Source: Paulinella micropora (taxonomy: Eukaryota; Cercozoa; Imbricatea; Euglyphida; Paulinellidae). Taken from it: a DNA stretch of 64,000 nt. The stretch's first letter is position 1. Each line of letters opens with the position of its first letter. The notes beneath the pieces were generated by a model. That model ran no database searches and had not been told where the DNA came from. It saw only the letters and a program-made list of their open reading frames with translations. The stretch is taken from the NCBI GenBank assembly GCA_019918135.1, contig WBZZ01002425.1:132501-196500 (forward strand), read 5' to 3'. This document shows, one piece after another, positions 1 through 11,789 of this stretch. Position numbers and translations under genes: made by a program.

Positions 1-113
1 CGCCTAGCCGCCCCGCTGCTTGCGCGTGGCCGCCGTGCTCGCTTACGGGCGGTGTGTGTGTGTGTGTGTGTGTGTGTCTGTGTCTGTGTGTTTGTGTCTG
101 GTCGATGGTGCAG

Positions 114-349
114 GCGGCGGCGGTGGTGTTCTACCAGCTGCTTGTGCTTAAGTCGCACCAAGTCATCAGCGTCCAGCAACCCAGCGCCTTCGGGGTCCCG
201 CCGCCTCCGCCTGCTAGTCTGCCTAGTCTGCCCTTCTCACCGCTCTTTGCCGTGTCTAGGATATCAAGATCGGCAAAGGCCTCAAGTTTGCACGCTCTGC
301 GTCGAACATGTACAAGGATTTCGCTGAAGAAGCCGCGGGGCAGGCCTGA
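114..349 (+). CDS. Cohesin kleisin (RAD21/SCC1-like), last two exons
   Basis: Two exons of 81 and 90 nt (114-194 and 260-349) join in phase 0 across a GT-AG intron with acceptor gtgtctag and end in TGA. The peptide reads AAAVVFYQLLVLKSHQV, then QPSAFGDIKIGKGL, and ends DFAEEAAGQA. This matches the C-terminal winged-helix domain of the Rad21/Rec8 kleisins (pattern FYxxLVLK...Q..PFGDI), which binds the SMC1 head and closes the cohesin ring on chromosomes. The upstream exon boundary is gatggtgcag|GCG; the intron before it holds a (TG)n tract at about 51-100. The tail after GDI is somewhat longer than in the animal proteins. The rest of the gene lies left of the window. Mitotic Rad21 and meiotic Rec8 cannot be told apart from 56 residues. 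Confidence 0.72.
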
Positions 350-797
350 GCAGCCAGCGCGCTCTGGGCGGGAGAAACAAGAGGCCAGGTCGCGAGGCGG
401 AGGAGCTTTATTAGGTGTTCGCACCACTGGTGGAGATACTAAAATCGGCCTGCCTTCTCTCTGACCCTTGATGGCGAGAAGCAGGTGAAGGAAAACTTGA
501 CATGAAAGACAAAGAGCGACAGTCAAAGAAGATTGAAGTAGAAAGAAATGAAGGTTAAGGAGGAAATTAGGCAAGTAGGAAGTAGTGCAAAGTGTACGAG
601 AGATGAGCGGGGGGGGGGGGGGGGGGTAGTGAAAGAGGGTAGGACATGCTAAAGAATCCGTGACAGGGGAAGAGTGTTCAGTATCGATAGTTCGCTCTGT
701 TATACGCGACGAATCCTCCATTATGTTCACTTACAATTAGATATATTAAATACCATTATGGTTCAGTAATGGTGAGTAAGATATTAATACATCGGAA
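350..797. other. Intergenic stretch with an 18-base G run
   Basis: This holds the 3' flank of the kleisin gene. It contains a run of 18 G at 609-626 and otherwise no recognisable gene. The open frames here have no domain signature. It ends at the target duplication AATCC (798-802) of the outer LTR element. Confidence 0.5.
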
Positions 798-802
798 AAT
801 CC

Positions 803-1019
803 CTTAGGAAGTGGGAGAGTAATTAGTCATAGCGGCCCTTAATATTAATACTAATTACTAGTCATATTGACATTTCTGGTACTGGTGGCTACCTTTTTAC
901 GTATTACCTATTTCAGTCATATCATTACCACTTAGTATGAACGTTACTGATTTTGATCTCTCTGGGCGGGATCTTGATCTTTTGTCTGAGTAAATATTTG
1001 AACTGATATACTGGGGGAC
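803..1019 (+). repeat. 5' LTR of the gag-only element, left piece
   Basis: This matches 13793 to about 14030 closely. It is cut at GGGAC, the 5-bp target duplication made by the inserted minus-strand element; the remainder of the LTR resumes at 11065/11070. Confidence 0.8.
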
Positions 1020-1302
1020 CGTTGTAACTTTGCCAGGTTGCCGGGGGAGGGGTTCCCATTCTGTACTTCAGACACTTGGTCCGTTTGTTTAGACAGAAGG
1101 AAACTGAACCAGACACGGGCTCAATCAAATCAAACTAACTACCCCGGCCTAAACTTAAATAAAGGAAATACAGCTGAGTATAAACTTGAGGTAAAGCAAT
1201 GATCAGTTCTATGAAGGAACTGACTGCCACCAGAACCAGAACTATTAATACCTATATATAGGTCGATATGACTAAATACTATATTAACAAATTTGTCCAT
1301 TG
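1020..1302 (-). repeat. 3' LTR of the minus-strand non-autonomous element
   Basis: This pairs with 10771-11064 and has AGGGGGAG immediately upstream on the minus strand. Its middle carries a stretch (TAGTCATAT ... TTCTGGTTCTGGTGGC) also seen in the outer element's LTR, so the two LTR families look related. Confidence 0.8.
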
Positions 1303-2372
1303 CTCCCCCTATTTAGGAATAGCGGCTGATATGAGCCAACATAGTAAATGATGATCATAAAGCCAGACAACAGTCAAACAAGTTAATTAATAAAATATGG
1401 TCACAATTCAAACAGCAACACCTTAAACACAACGTTAAGCAATAAGCACATCAACATCACTGTTAATATCGCATACATGAGCAATCCCGACCATTCGCAC
1501 GGAAAATGACCAACACGCAATATGAAGATACATATATGTATATGTCAACGTCAAATACATTAATGTATGTTCAACAGTGTCACGAACACAACCAAGTAAA
1601 TGGACGAGATGCTGACAAGCACAACGAACAAACTAGTAGAAAATATAACGAAATGAGCAAGTGAGCTATCCTATCTCCGGTGGAGTTCGGCAATATAGCA
1701 ACACATAAGCACAACAAACAACTTCTTCACATATTGAGTATGTCTCCTCCACCAAACATAGAAATAACACACACCATGTTCACATCAACAACTACGACAT
1801 AAATGCAATCGACAATCGCAGTTAGCCAAGTTGAAACCAAACCAGACATATAAGTATCATCTCACACAAACATATATCTCCCCCTAACTTCTTATCACAT
1901 AATGTAAGAGAGAAGAAAAATGAACTGAGCAATACAAAAAGGGTCCAAGTGTCCTTGCCCTATGCTAGCAAGTCAGAGAGAGAGAGAGAGAGGAGAGAAG
2001 AGGAAAGAGCAACAACTGTCCCGTCCCAAAAGGAACAAAAAAAAAACAAAAAAAACAATTTCCATGTCTTATGACGGTCTCCCCCTACGTCCCCACTGCT
2101 ACAACCAACGACGACTAGCCGCCCTCCTGCTTCCCAGACTACACAAGAGCCACGTCGAAGCACAAACAAAAGAAAAGGAACAAATTTTCCCCACTCCCCC
2201 TGCTTAATAACAAGTCTTCATAGCTTAACGTCCCATGCCACTGTCCGACTGCAACAAGGAAAACTCAACGTCCAACCGTCGCCCAAAAACGAAGGCTGCT
2301 CGCTAAAACATACATACCACCTGGCCAACACCTTTGCAAATAATAATACTGAACGTCACCGTCTAAAACTCA
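1303..2372 (-). other. Interior of the minus-strand element, AT-rich, no gene recognised
   Basis: About 1.07 kb of A-rich sequence (plus strand) lies between the LTR and the copia insertion. It contains a short GA repeat at about 1976-1994. No protein domain is visible. It continues after the copia element at about 9879-10758, which is equally featureless apart from short open frames. Confidence 0.5.
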
Positions 2373-2377
2373 ACCCA

Positions 2378-2680
2378 TGTTGTAATGTACTATTAATAAC
2401 CGTTTCTCCACCTAGTCAATTTACCGGTAATTTGGATAGTCTTAGTCATAGGCAGTTCATAGGCCGGACAGTTATTAATACCTTTATTACTGACAAGGAC
2501 ACTTTCTAGAGTATTCGCGAATCATAGTCTGGAATGCCTAGAATCAAATGAGTATTACCATTCTGTTAAGGTCATAACATTTTGTGTGACCCAAAGTTAT
2601 TAAAAGTCTTTTCTTCGGTTATTCTATACCCTTAGCGGGGTGGCTTCCCTAAACTCTGCGTTTGAGAGATAGATTACGTT
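2378..2680 (+). repeat. 5' LTR of copia-1
   Basis: A direct repeat of 9569-9873 with about nine substitutions and one single-base indel by eye. It begins TGTTGTAATG and is followed directly by the primer site. Confidence 0.88.
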
Positions 2681-2691
2681 GGTTATGAGCC
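2681..2691 (+). other. Primer binding site, half-tRNA type
   Basis: GGTTATGAGCC is the complement of GGCTCATAACC, the anticodon arm of initiator tRNA-Met. It abuts the LTR. Drosophila copia is known to prime from a cleaved initiator tRNA-Met in this way. The same site recurs at 11123-11133, and a variant occurs at 10770-10759 (-). Confidence 0.7.
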
Positions 2692-5229
2692 TTGACAAGA
2701 GGCAAGCGTGCCGAAGCACGTATTGAGTCAAGTGCCCATATTCGAGGGCGATGACGAAAGTTTTTGGCCTTGGTCAAGCAAGTTTCAAAAGCATATGCAA
2801 GGGGTATCTGTCCACGTGGCAGAGATGGTATCTGTGGCATTGGCTGACCCAGCTAAAGCCAAAAAGGATTTTCCTTACGATGAAGCAAGGGCTAAGGCTG
2901 CAGAAGATTTAGAAGAGCCCAACTCGCCCATAAGTGATAGTGAGGAAGATGAAGAGTCAGACACCTCTCTGAGAGGAAGACTGAGACCCCAGACAAAGAA
3001 AGAAGATCACAAACAACCAGAAGATTGGGATAAAATGACAGCAGAACAAAAGAGAGAGTGGAAAGAGAAAGAAGCAAGGAAAAGGAAAAGACTAAGTAGA
3101 AAACAATATACAAGAAAGACAGCTGTCCGCAAAGAGAAGAAATATTATGAAAGGATGAAAACTTTGCAGTTATGTCTGTCTGTGGCCTTTTCCAAAGACA
3201 ATGTATCTAACTTCTTGCGAACACAGAAGACGAAAGGACCCATTGAAGAGTTGATAGCAGTAAGAGATCAGTGGGGATGCATTTTCGGAGCGGGTAGGTA
3301 CATGTTAAAGGAAGAGTTTGAGAGAACGAGGCCAAGGGCAGGTGAGAGGTATATAGACTGGTAAATGAATTTCTCGCAAAGAAAATTCAGCTTGAAAGTT
3401 TACGTGGGGACGCCATTTTCCGATGGGAAGCAAAGAGAAAGCTATTTAAGAAACTGCGCTACCATCCAGCTTTCGGAGATAAATTTCAGGTGGACCACTA
3501 TGATCTCCCGGCCAGACTAAGACCAAATTTCTCGGAATTATGCGAAGCATCTAAGGAAAGATGGAAAATGTGGGAAGAAAAAGAAAGACGTAACAAATTC
3601 CGTGAAAGAAAAGCTCAAATACGCAAACATAACAACAGGAAATCTCGGGATGGCAAGCAGCAGCAAGAAACCAATCTCCTAATGGATAACAAAGGGAAAA
3701 GGGGAGACAATAAACCGGGACCAAAGCTCCAAACTGGACACTCACAGTCACGTGTTTCGGATGTGATGCCAAAGGCCATACCATGAGATATTACCCGGTG
3801 ATTTCGGAAAAGTTCCGCAAAGAAGGAAAATTGAAGCGGAATCAAACAGAAGACAAGTCCACAGAACAAGAAAAGAACGAACAAAAGAACAACTACAATA
3901 ACAAAAAGAAACCCTGTTACAAGAAAAAGAAAGCACTCACTTTGATAACAACTGACAACGACAAAAACGAAAACGAGCAAAGTGACTCTGACACAAACGT
4001 TGCTTTAATCCATATGGGGAACACTTATGATAAGAGCGATGATGATGAGGAGGAAAGAGAAAAAGAGGATGAGCAACCAAGCTCACCACTCCACGAGTCT
4101 ACAAGTCCCCAAGCCCTTTTGAACGATACAAAGACTACACCTAGGGTAGGGAAGTGTGGTTAGTATCGGCCACCCTACGAGGTCCCTCCTCACTACGGGG
4201 AGAAGGCAAGGAAGTGCGGTTAGTATCCGCCACCCCACGATGTTCCCCAGTCGTCCCTAACCCTAACGAAACTCCTTTGAGGCTTGAGAGTTCTTACGGA
4301 GTCACGCCTGACACGAAGTGTGCAGGAATAAACAGACGCAAAAAACCATGTAATGTTTCCGTTGAAAAATCAAAAGGAAAGGGAGTATACGAAAATCACG
4401 AGAAACGATTATCTTATGCAAGGTACTGCGGATATCACGCCACACAAGACCCAGATTACCCGGAGTTGGATTTGTCGGTAAGTCCAGTGTTGCGTCCCCC
4501 CAAATCTCCTTATTACCCAGACGAGCGAGGTCTTAAAGCTGCGGCATTGGAAAAGTCTCATAAAATTTCGCAGAGACTCGTTTTCGGGGAATTTGAAACT
4601 TTATGTGACACCAAAATTTCCACAAGTCCACAAGTCTCGCAAAATATTCCGCAACCACCACATGAGAAAAAATTTAGCAAACATAATCCGTTTTCTAGTC
4701 AGCGGACCGGCCAGAGCAAAGAAGGGAGAGCAGAGAGTGGAGTGGATGAGGGAGAGCGACGACTAGGGCCCACTTCTGCCAACAAGTTTGGTAACCAAGT
4801 AGGTCCCACCTCACAACAACTCCAAATCTCTAGTTCTAGACCAATCGCAGCACTCCCACCAACACAAACAACAAACACACAACCCATCAACCCCCCATCA
4901 TCACCTTCAAAGATATACATGAAAAAGCTGAAACGTTGATGAACGAGTGCGTGAGGGGAATGAATGGAGAAGTGATGCGTGTTGTGAGTGGCGAGCTTGA
5001 GAGAAATGACTTTTTGACTGACATAGTAAGAGCAATAGAAGGAGTGTACTTGGATAGAGCAGTCAGACAGAGTCCTATTACTACACCTCCACAACTCACA
5101 GAAGAGAGAGAAGGTGAGGGTAGAGGAGAGGGAGAACTAGAGACAGAAACAGAGACAGAGACAGAAGGAGAGACAGAGCACGTATTGATACATGTGAGAA
5201 AAAGAGTGATGAAAAAGAGAGACATGACA

Positions 5230-5320
5230 GTACAGGATAGTGGAGCAAGCACAGACATATCATGCAGAGAAGACAGATTGATGGATGTCGATGAGATAGA
5301 CCCGGTAGAGCTACTGACAG
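5230..5320 (+). mobile_element. copia-1 protease region (approximate)
   Basis: The segment carries DSGASTDIS, the Asp-Ser-Gly-Ala active-site pattern of copia-type aspartic proteases that process the polyprotein. Limits are rough. Confidence 0.6.
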
Positions 5321-5799
5321 GCAATGGAGAGAGGGAGTTGAGTAAGTCAGGAAGAGCTAGGCTGACAGTAATAGATGGGAAAGGAAGGCCTAGAGCAGTA
5401 GAAAAGAAGATGTTACTTGACACTACCTTACCAGTTAGCATAGTCTCTACAGGACAGATGGACCACAAACACAACAGATCAGTCATCCACCAAAACGGAC
5501 AGCTAGTAATACTCAAACACCCCATCCACATTAACGAGAGTGATATACTAGTAAGGGGGAGATTAACTAAAAGTATGATATATAGATGGGATGACGAATA
5601 TGATGAACCATTGAAAGTCAACGAAAGATATGATCCTTTTGTGACAAAGGGGTAGAAGGGGAGGGAGGCCCCACAAATGACAACAAAAAGGAGATAAGTA
5701 AGCATGAAGTAAATAAGAGAGAGAAAGAATCACACGTAGATATAGTATTATACGAAGCTTACCCCAGAAAGTCAGACAAACCTAGAAAGATAGGAATCA

Positions 5800-6700
5800 A
5801 GCTTTTTCATTATGCCTGTGGGCATTATGGGTTAACAAAGATGCGCCTATTGGCAAAAATTCTGAACATTAAGTTAGTTGGTGACGAGAGTGATGTGAGA
5901 TTCTGCGAATCTTGCATGATAGGAAAGTCTAAACGTTTGCCACGTTTTGCAGTTAATACGATAGAAAGAGCCCAAAAGCCAGGTATAATCCTACACATTG
6001 ACACATCAGGACCGTGGGCAACTAGATCAATAGGTGGTAAACGGTATAAATTTTCAGTCACCGACGACTACTCACTATTCATTCTTGACTTTTATTTAGC
6101 CCATAAGAATGAGTTTGTAGATTGTTTAAAAAAAGCTGTAGCCTTTTATGAGAGACAGACAGGAAACAAAGTAAAAGAAATTCGTGCAGATCAAGAATTT
6201 GATATTCCGGGGGAAGTCATTAAGTGGTGGAAAAATATTCGCTTTATTTGGAAAACTTCCGCGACAAACGATAAAGACGGGAATCCTATTGCGGAAAAAG
6301 TGAATGATATTACGGCGGGGCCTGCACGAGCAATGAGATATCGGGCTAAATTACCGCCGCAATTCTGGGCAGAATTAGAACACGCAGCCACAACCATTCA
6401 CAACATACTACCGGCAATTCACGGGGAACGCAAAGGAATCTCGCCCTATGAACAGCTGTTAGGTAGAAAACCAGCACTCTTTCACTTAAAACCAATAGGA
6501 TGCATGGGTGTGTTACATGTACCTAAGACTAAAGTGCGGAAGGGAGAGTACAGAGGGGAAAAGGTGATGCTAGTTGGATATGATCTATTTCGGGAACTAT
6601 ACCGCGTATGGGATGGTAAGAAGATAATTTCCGGAGTGAGAGATGTGAGATTTAATATTCACAAAATTGGTAAACAAGCTCATCCTCCTAAACTAGTGTC
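5800..6700 (+). mobile_element. copia-1 integrase region (approximate)
   Basis: An HHCC zinc module (HYACGHYGLTKM ... CESCMIGKSKRLP) precedes an rve-type core with HIDTSGPW and IRADQEFD segments, then the GKKIISGVRDVRF segment typical of copia integrase C-termini. It would insert the cDNA. Limits are approximate. Confidence 0.8.
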
Positions 6701-7499
6701 GTGGGATAATGATGACTCTGAGGGGGAGAATGAGAATGAGAGTGAGCAACCGCACACATCTCCACAAGCGTCACCACCCCAGTCACCACCTCAATCACCT
6801 AAGTCACCGCACAACGTCAACAACGACCACCCAACAACACAGTTTGATGAAGCTGAGAGGGAAATAGAAAATGTTGATGTCGATGTGAATGAGAATGAGC
6901 ACGCATATGGCAATGAGCATGTGGAGAAGAATACACTGGATCACAAACATACACGCCTACACACAAGTCCAGAGCCACATTATCCACAACAATACCTCCA
7001 GAGCACAAGATCAAACCACAAGAGCATGAAAATGAACAAGATCCAACAGATCCACTAAAAATACATGAAAGAAGTGCATACGAAGAGAAATCACCACCAT
7101 CTAAGGGATTAAGGTGGGAACAGAGTCAGAGAGTAACGGAGAGTAAAATAATCCCCGGTAAAATGCAGCGCAAGGCAGTAGAGAGATTTACCCCTAGCAA
7201 TGAGCCCAAGAGAGAAAAGAGAGAGGCTCAAGAGCTGATAGGTAAGGTAGTAAGAGTGCCAGCGCGTGCATGGGGAGATGGATGGGCGAAGAAAAAGTAC
7301 GGTGTGGGATGGGAGAGCATAGTACGGGTAGGGGTAGTCAGCAGAGTGTGTGACCCCAGAGATAGACTAGTAGTAAGAGACAGACCTCAGCCCACCCACA
7401 TAGTTAAGTTTGAAGACGAAGAAGAACGGATACTGAATTCGGAAATCCACAAATACTCCGTGAAAGATCCCGAATACCCGTTGCAAAGTCCCGCTAATA

Positions 7500-9125
7500 T
7501 GTTTTTATGCGATGACCGTATGGTGGCAGATGAGATTAGTGATTTTTATTTGTATGTAGACGTCAGAGTGCCCAAAGATGTCATAGAGGCAGGTTTGACA
7601 GCTAAAGATGTTTTAGAAGGTATGAAAACAGAACTAGAAGCTCTTCAATCCTTTAACACATACACATGGGTACCCCATAAGGAGGCAAGCAAGGCAGGAG
7701 TTAGTAAGATAGTTAGATTGACATGGGTTCACAAAGTAAAGTTAGATGAGAACAGGAAAAAGTTCATAAAGTCTCGTTTAGCTTTACGGGGAGATATGTT
7801 AGAACCCGGTGTTAGCTATAACCCAGATCAGCTCTTTGTTCCTTGCGTCGCGCACCATTCACTTTTATTTCTCGCCAAACTATCTGCCTGGCACAAACAC
7901 AAACTATACGGCATAGATTTTAAAAACGCATACCTGAATGCTCGCATGAATGACCCTGTTTATGCATATGCGCCAGAGAGTGTAGACAGAGAAGGGCATG
8001 AGGGGATGATATGGCGTATAGATGGTGCCTTATATGGCGCACCTCAGGCAGGAAGAAGATGGTATGAGATATTAGCACCCAAGTTAGAGGAGCTAGGTTT
8101 TAGACTGCTAGATTCTGATTTATGTATGTTTGTAGAAAAGGATAAAGCTTTAAGAGAAGCGATAGTAGGGATATTTCATGTAGATGACTTGTTGTTTACA
8201 GCACCAAACAAGCAAGCATATGAGCGTTTTGCGTCCGCATTAGAAAAACATTTCCCGCTCGGTATAGCCCGTGAATTCAAAGGAATAGAGATAGAGCAAT
8301 CGAACGGGAAAATAATTTTGCATCAGCGAAAATATCAGCAGCAGATACTAAAAGAAGTAGGTTACGATTCTGCTAAACCCGTCAGTACTCCAGCGCAAGA
8401 ACATTTCACGGAACCGATGTCGGAATCAGCCAGCTTGCGAAAATTTTCAATTCCTAGTTTAGTTGGTCGTTTGCTATTTCTCGCGAAGATGGCAAGACCC
8501 GATATAGAGCAAGCACTAAACTCGGCAAGTGTCATGCAAACTATCGATAAGGGAATAACTTATGCGATGTTAGGCAGAATCTTTCGTTATTTAGTTAACT
8601 CTTATCGAGGTTTAGCTTACCATGAGCCTAAGTCAGAGCAGGAAGGGCAAACCTATCCAAAACTTTCCATGTGGCCCGACGCGGCTCACACAGTTTGTAA
8701 GAAAACAGGGAAGTCCCGCACTGGATTCGTGATCCTATGGGGCAGCGATCCAGTTGCATGGTTATCAAAGCGACAGAGTCGCATCGCCCTAAGTTCCAAT
8801 AATGCTGAAATATTTGCAGCAACTGAGTGCATTAGAGAGGGACTTGCACTGAAACACATCACACAAGAACTAAACATAGCCCAAAAGAGCCCGATAGAAT
8901 ATTTGAGGATAACTCTCAAACAATCTTAGCGGCAGAGAGGGGTATGTCAGGTAATAGAACTAAACACTTACCTTTAGAATTACACTTTATGCACCACCTA
9001 CAGAGAGACGGTGAGATTAGGTTTGTAAAAGTAGGTACGAAAAAGCAGATAGGTGATGTAATGACAAAATATTTACCGAAAGAACAATTCGAGTATTTAC
9101 TTAACAAATTTACGGTAAAGATCGA
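7500..9125 (+). mobile_element. copia-1 reverse transcriptase and RNase H region (approximate)
   Basis: RVT_2-type reverse transcriptase. Visible segments are RLTWVHKVKLDENRKK, YGIDFKNAYLNA, the catalytic FHVDDLLF, and PVAWLSKRQSRIALSS with NAEIFAA of RNase H. The closing segment, GTKKQIGDVMTKYLPK, is the usual copia C-terminus. Limits are approximate. Confidence 0.88.
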
Positions 9126-9568
9126 GTAATTTCGGGATTTGCATGTCCACTCACTTATGTTTGCTTTGAGTGTTTTGTGCAGTTTGTTGCTTGTTGCAGC
9201 AGTTTTGTTTTGCGCATTTAAGTTGGAGATAGCATCGCGGTTGCCGGCCTCGCATGGTAGTCCGAGTCGGCGATCCAGCCTCGGACGCTCGACGCCCCTG
9301 CTTTTCTATCCTTCTTTCTGTCCTAGAATAGGAAATCTAATTTTTTTTTCGATTTTTGCTACCCTCTACGGGAAGCGCTTGCAAATTTTTGAACACATAC
9401 ATACTTCATACATGTTACTGCATGACTACAAAAATACATGCATAGAGGATGTGATGAAATTCGAAGTTAATGACCTTAGGGTTACCCATAACTGATCCTC
9501 ACCACTATTTTTTTTTAATATTACACACTGGCCACTAATATAGCCTATGACTTGCGACTAAGGGGGAG

Positions 9569-9873
9569 CGTTGTAATGTACTATTAATAACCGTTACTCC
9601 ACCTAGTCAATTTACCGGTAATTTGGATAGTCTTAGTCATAGGCAGGTTCATATGCCGGACAGTTATTAACATCTTTATTACTGACAAGGACACTTTCTA
9701 GAGTATTCGCAAATCATAGTCTGGAAAGCCTAGAATCAAATGAGTATTACCATTCTGTTAAGGTCATCACATTTTGTGTGACCCAAAGTTATTAAAAGTC
9801 TTTTCTTCAGTTATTCTATACCCTTAGCGGGGTAGCTTCCCTAAACTCTGCGTTTGAGAGATAGATTACGTTG
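9569..9873 (+). repeat. 3' LTR of copia-1
   Basis: A direct repeat of 2378-2680. It is preceded by the purine tract AGGGGGAG at 9561-9568 and followed by the target duplication ACCCA. Confidence 0.88.
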
Positions 9874-9878
9874 ACCCA

Positions 9879-10758
9879 ATGGCCATGAACAACAACATTT
9901 TCCTCCTTCACTTCCCAAAGTCCAACCATGACCAACTAAGTTCTTTAAATGTCCAAACCACTGCCCCAAAACCGTAGAAAACGAGGCTCATAAGGTCCCT
10001 AAACTGTCCCACAGCTCACCTGTCCTCAGCATCAACTACTGTCCACGAAAGAGCCGAAACTAGCAGACAGCACCACCTGCTGCCCAGCCAACTTTTGGAA
10101 AAAAATGTCCGGAACCACCGGTAAATTTGGCAAAAACTTTTTTCCCAACATGGCAAACGAAAAAGTCATTTGTGCTTGCGTGCACTCCCTTATTGTCCTT
10201 AAACATTTTACATGTTCTCAGGTGTCGCCCTTGATGAGGGGCTGCCACACCTCTTGCTAGTGTAGCCAACATGCCACACATAACGACAAGGACCACTCAA
10301 AGTTTCTTCCTTGTCGCCCACATTTGTGATGAGTAACCTACCGGTTCTTTGTTGTGCAGGACTTCTGAGGACTGAGCCCACCTTTTGGCGACTGCGCCCA
10401 CTTTTGGCTGGGTCCCTCCTGTCACTCTCTCACCACCACTTTGCATGTCACCTGCTTCGGTGAGATGCCAAACAACATTTCAAAATTCTTTTGTCGACGC
10501 CACTGGGTTCTCAACCCCAAGCAACTAAAGAATCTGACGAATGCTCGAACCGAGCAACTAAGAATCTGATCACAGTGTCTCAAAACGAAAATTTTCCCCA
10601 GCCTAGCACTGCTGGACTTTTGCCGCCATCATCACGGTAGCCGAAGAACACCGGCCCCACGCCGATTCCCTGCCAAGACTTTACCTCCCCCCTATTGCGG
10701 TTTGCACAGCTTGAAGCATAGCTCCAGCTCCGAGCCCACGCAGACGAAGCACCACCAA
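9879..10758 (-). other. Interior of the minus-strand element, right part
   Basis: About 0.9 kb without a recognisable domain. It is continuous in origin with 1303-2372, the two having been split by copia-1. Confidence 0.5.
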
Positions 10759-10770
10759 GGCTCCATAACC

Positions 10771-11064
10771 CGTTGTAACTTTAGTAGGTTGCCGGGGGAG
10801 GGGTTCCCATTCTGTACTTCAGACACTTGGTCTTTATTTAGACAGAAGGAAACAGAAGGAAACTGAACCAGACACTGGCTCAATCGAATTAAACTAACTA
10901 CCCGCCTAAACTTAAATAAAGGAAATACAGCTGAGTATAAAAGGTAAAGCAATGATCAGTCCTATGAAGGAACTGACTGCCACCAGAACCAGAACTATTA
11001 ATACCTATGTAAAACATGTATAGGCCGATATGACTAAATACTATATTAACAAATTTGTCCATTG
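10771..11064 (-). repeat. 5' LTR of the minus-strand non-autonomous element
   Basis: Pairs with 1020-1302. On the minus strand it is followed by GGTTATGGAGCC, the primer site. Confidence 0.8.
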
Positions 11065-11069
11065 GGGAC

Positions 11070-11122
11070 GCCCTAGTTCGATCCGAGCCCTGAGCAACTA
11101 CAACCTGTCCAAACTCCTTAAG
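11070..11122 (+). repeat. 5' LTR of the gag-only element, right piece
   Basis: Starts inside CGCCCTAGTTCGATCC and ends CTTAAG. It matches the end of the 3' LTR at about 14021-14068 and is followed by the primer site at 11123. Confidence 0.75.
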
Positions 11123-11789
11123 GGTTATGAGCCTTGAGCGTTGAACACCCTGAAGCGTAAACCACAAAAAGAAGTCAGCTGGAGCCACATATATTTGGGC
11201 ATCTCCTTCCCTCTTGATTGCAAGGCCGCAACATTTTCTTTATGAACCATGCGATAGTGGACATTTACAGGTTTGAGTGCTCCCTCTAAACCTTTCTCCC
11301 CCAGTCTTAACAAAACAGCTCTTCTCCATTCCTTGAATTGCTTTTTGCCATCGTATGCCTCTTCATTACTTCCCCTTGTATTACGTTGCCCCTCCGATGC
11401 AGTTGATACCTTTCCTCTATGAGTGGGAATGACATGTCTGAAACAGCTGCAGTGTCAAAGTTAATTTGCTTGTCGATGCCTCAGTCCAAGCTTCCCCTTT
11501 TTCACTTTTAGTCTGTGCTTACCAGCACTCACTCCCCTTTTCCCTGTGTAGAAAGTCCGCGGTGCTGCAGTGCCCACCGTCTTTGTCCACGATCACTTCC
11601 TTTTCCCAGTAAATCTCTTTTTCCCAAGTCCCAGATCGCCCAGATGGCACCTAGATGGCGTAAATATTCTGTTGTGCACTCCCCACAGGTAAGCAATATG
11701 CTTCCCTGTTCTGTGCCACTCAAGGTGTGGCACTACCTATCCCGCGGTTGCCCTTCAAGAGTCTGGCCTGAAGGATCTTGGGTGGGAGG

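Larger units (their letters stand above)
2378..9873 (+). mobile_element. Copia-type LTR retrotransposon (copia-1), broken
   Basis: Innermost of the nest. The LTRs are 2378-2680 and 9569-9873, with target duplication ACCCA at 2373-2377 and 9874-9878. The primer site GGTTATGAGCC lies at 2681-2691 and the purine tract AGGGGGAG at 9561-9568. Parts in order are a Gag-like region with a zinc-knuckle-like segment (about 2.7-4.2 kb), a DSGA-type aspartic protease (about 5.2 kb), an HHCC and core integrase (about 5.8-6.7 kb), a reverse transcriptase with a VDDLL catalytic core (about 7.5-8.5 kb) and RNase H (about 8.6-9.1 kb). The order protease-integrase-RT marks Ty1/copia. By-eye LTR divergence is about 3%, so it is fairly young. 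The coding region is broken, with roughly six to eight interruptions. Confidence 0.9.
1020..11064 (-). mobile_element. Non-autonomous LTR retroelement, inserted in the LTR of the outer element
   Basis: The two direct LTRs are 1020-1302 and 10771-11064. Read on the minus strand they start CAATGGACAAATTTG and end GTTACAACG. The target duplication GGGAC lies at 1015-1019 and 11065-11069. On the minus strand the primer site GGTTATGGAGCC (10759-10770) follows the 5' LTR, and the purine tract AGGGGGAG (1303-1310) precedes the 3' LTR. The element's own interior, once the copia insertion is removed, is only about 2 kb. It shows no convincing retroviral domain, so it is a TRIM/LARD-like or heavily decayed element. 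The LTRs differ at about a dozen sites plus several small indels. Confidence 0.78.
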
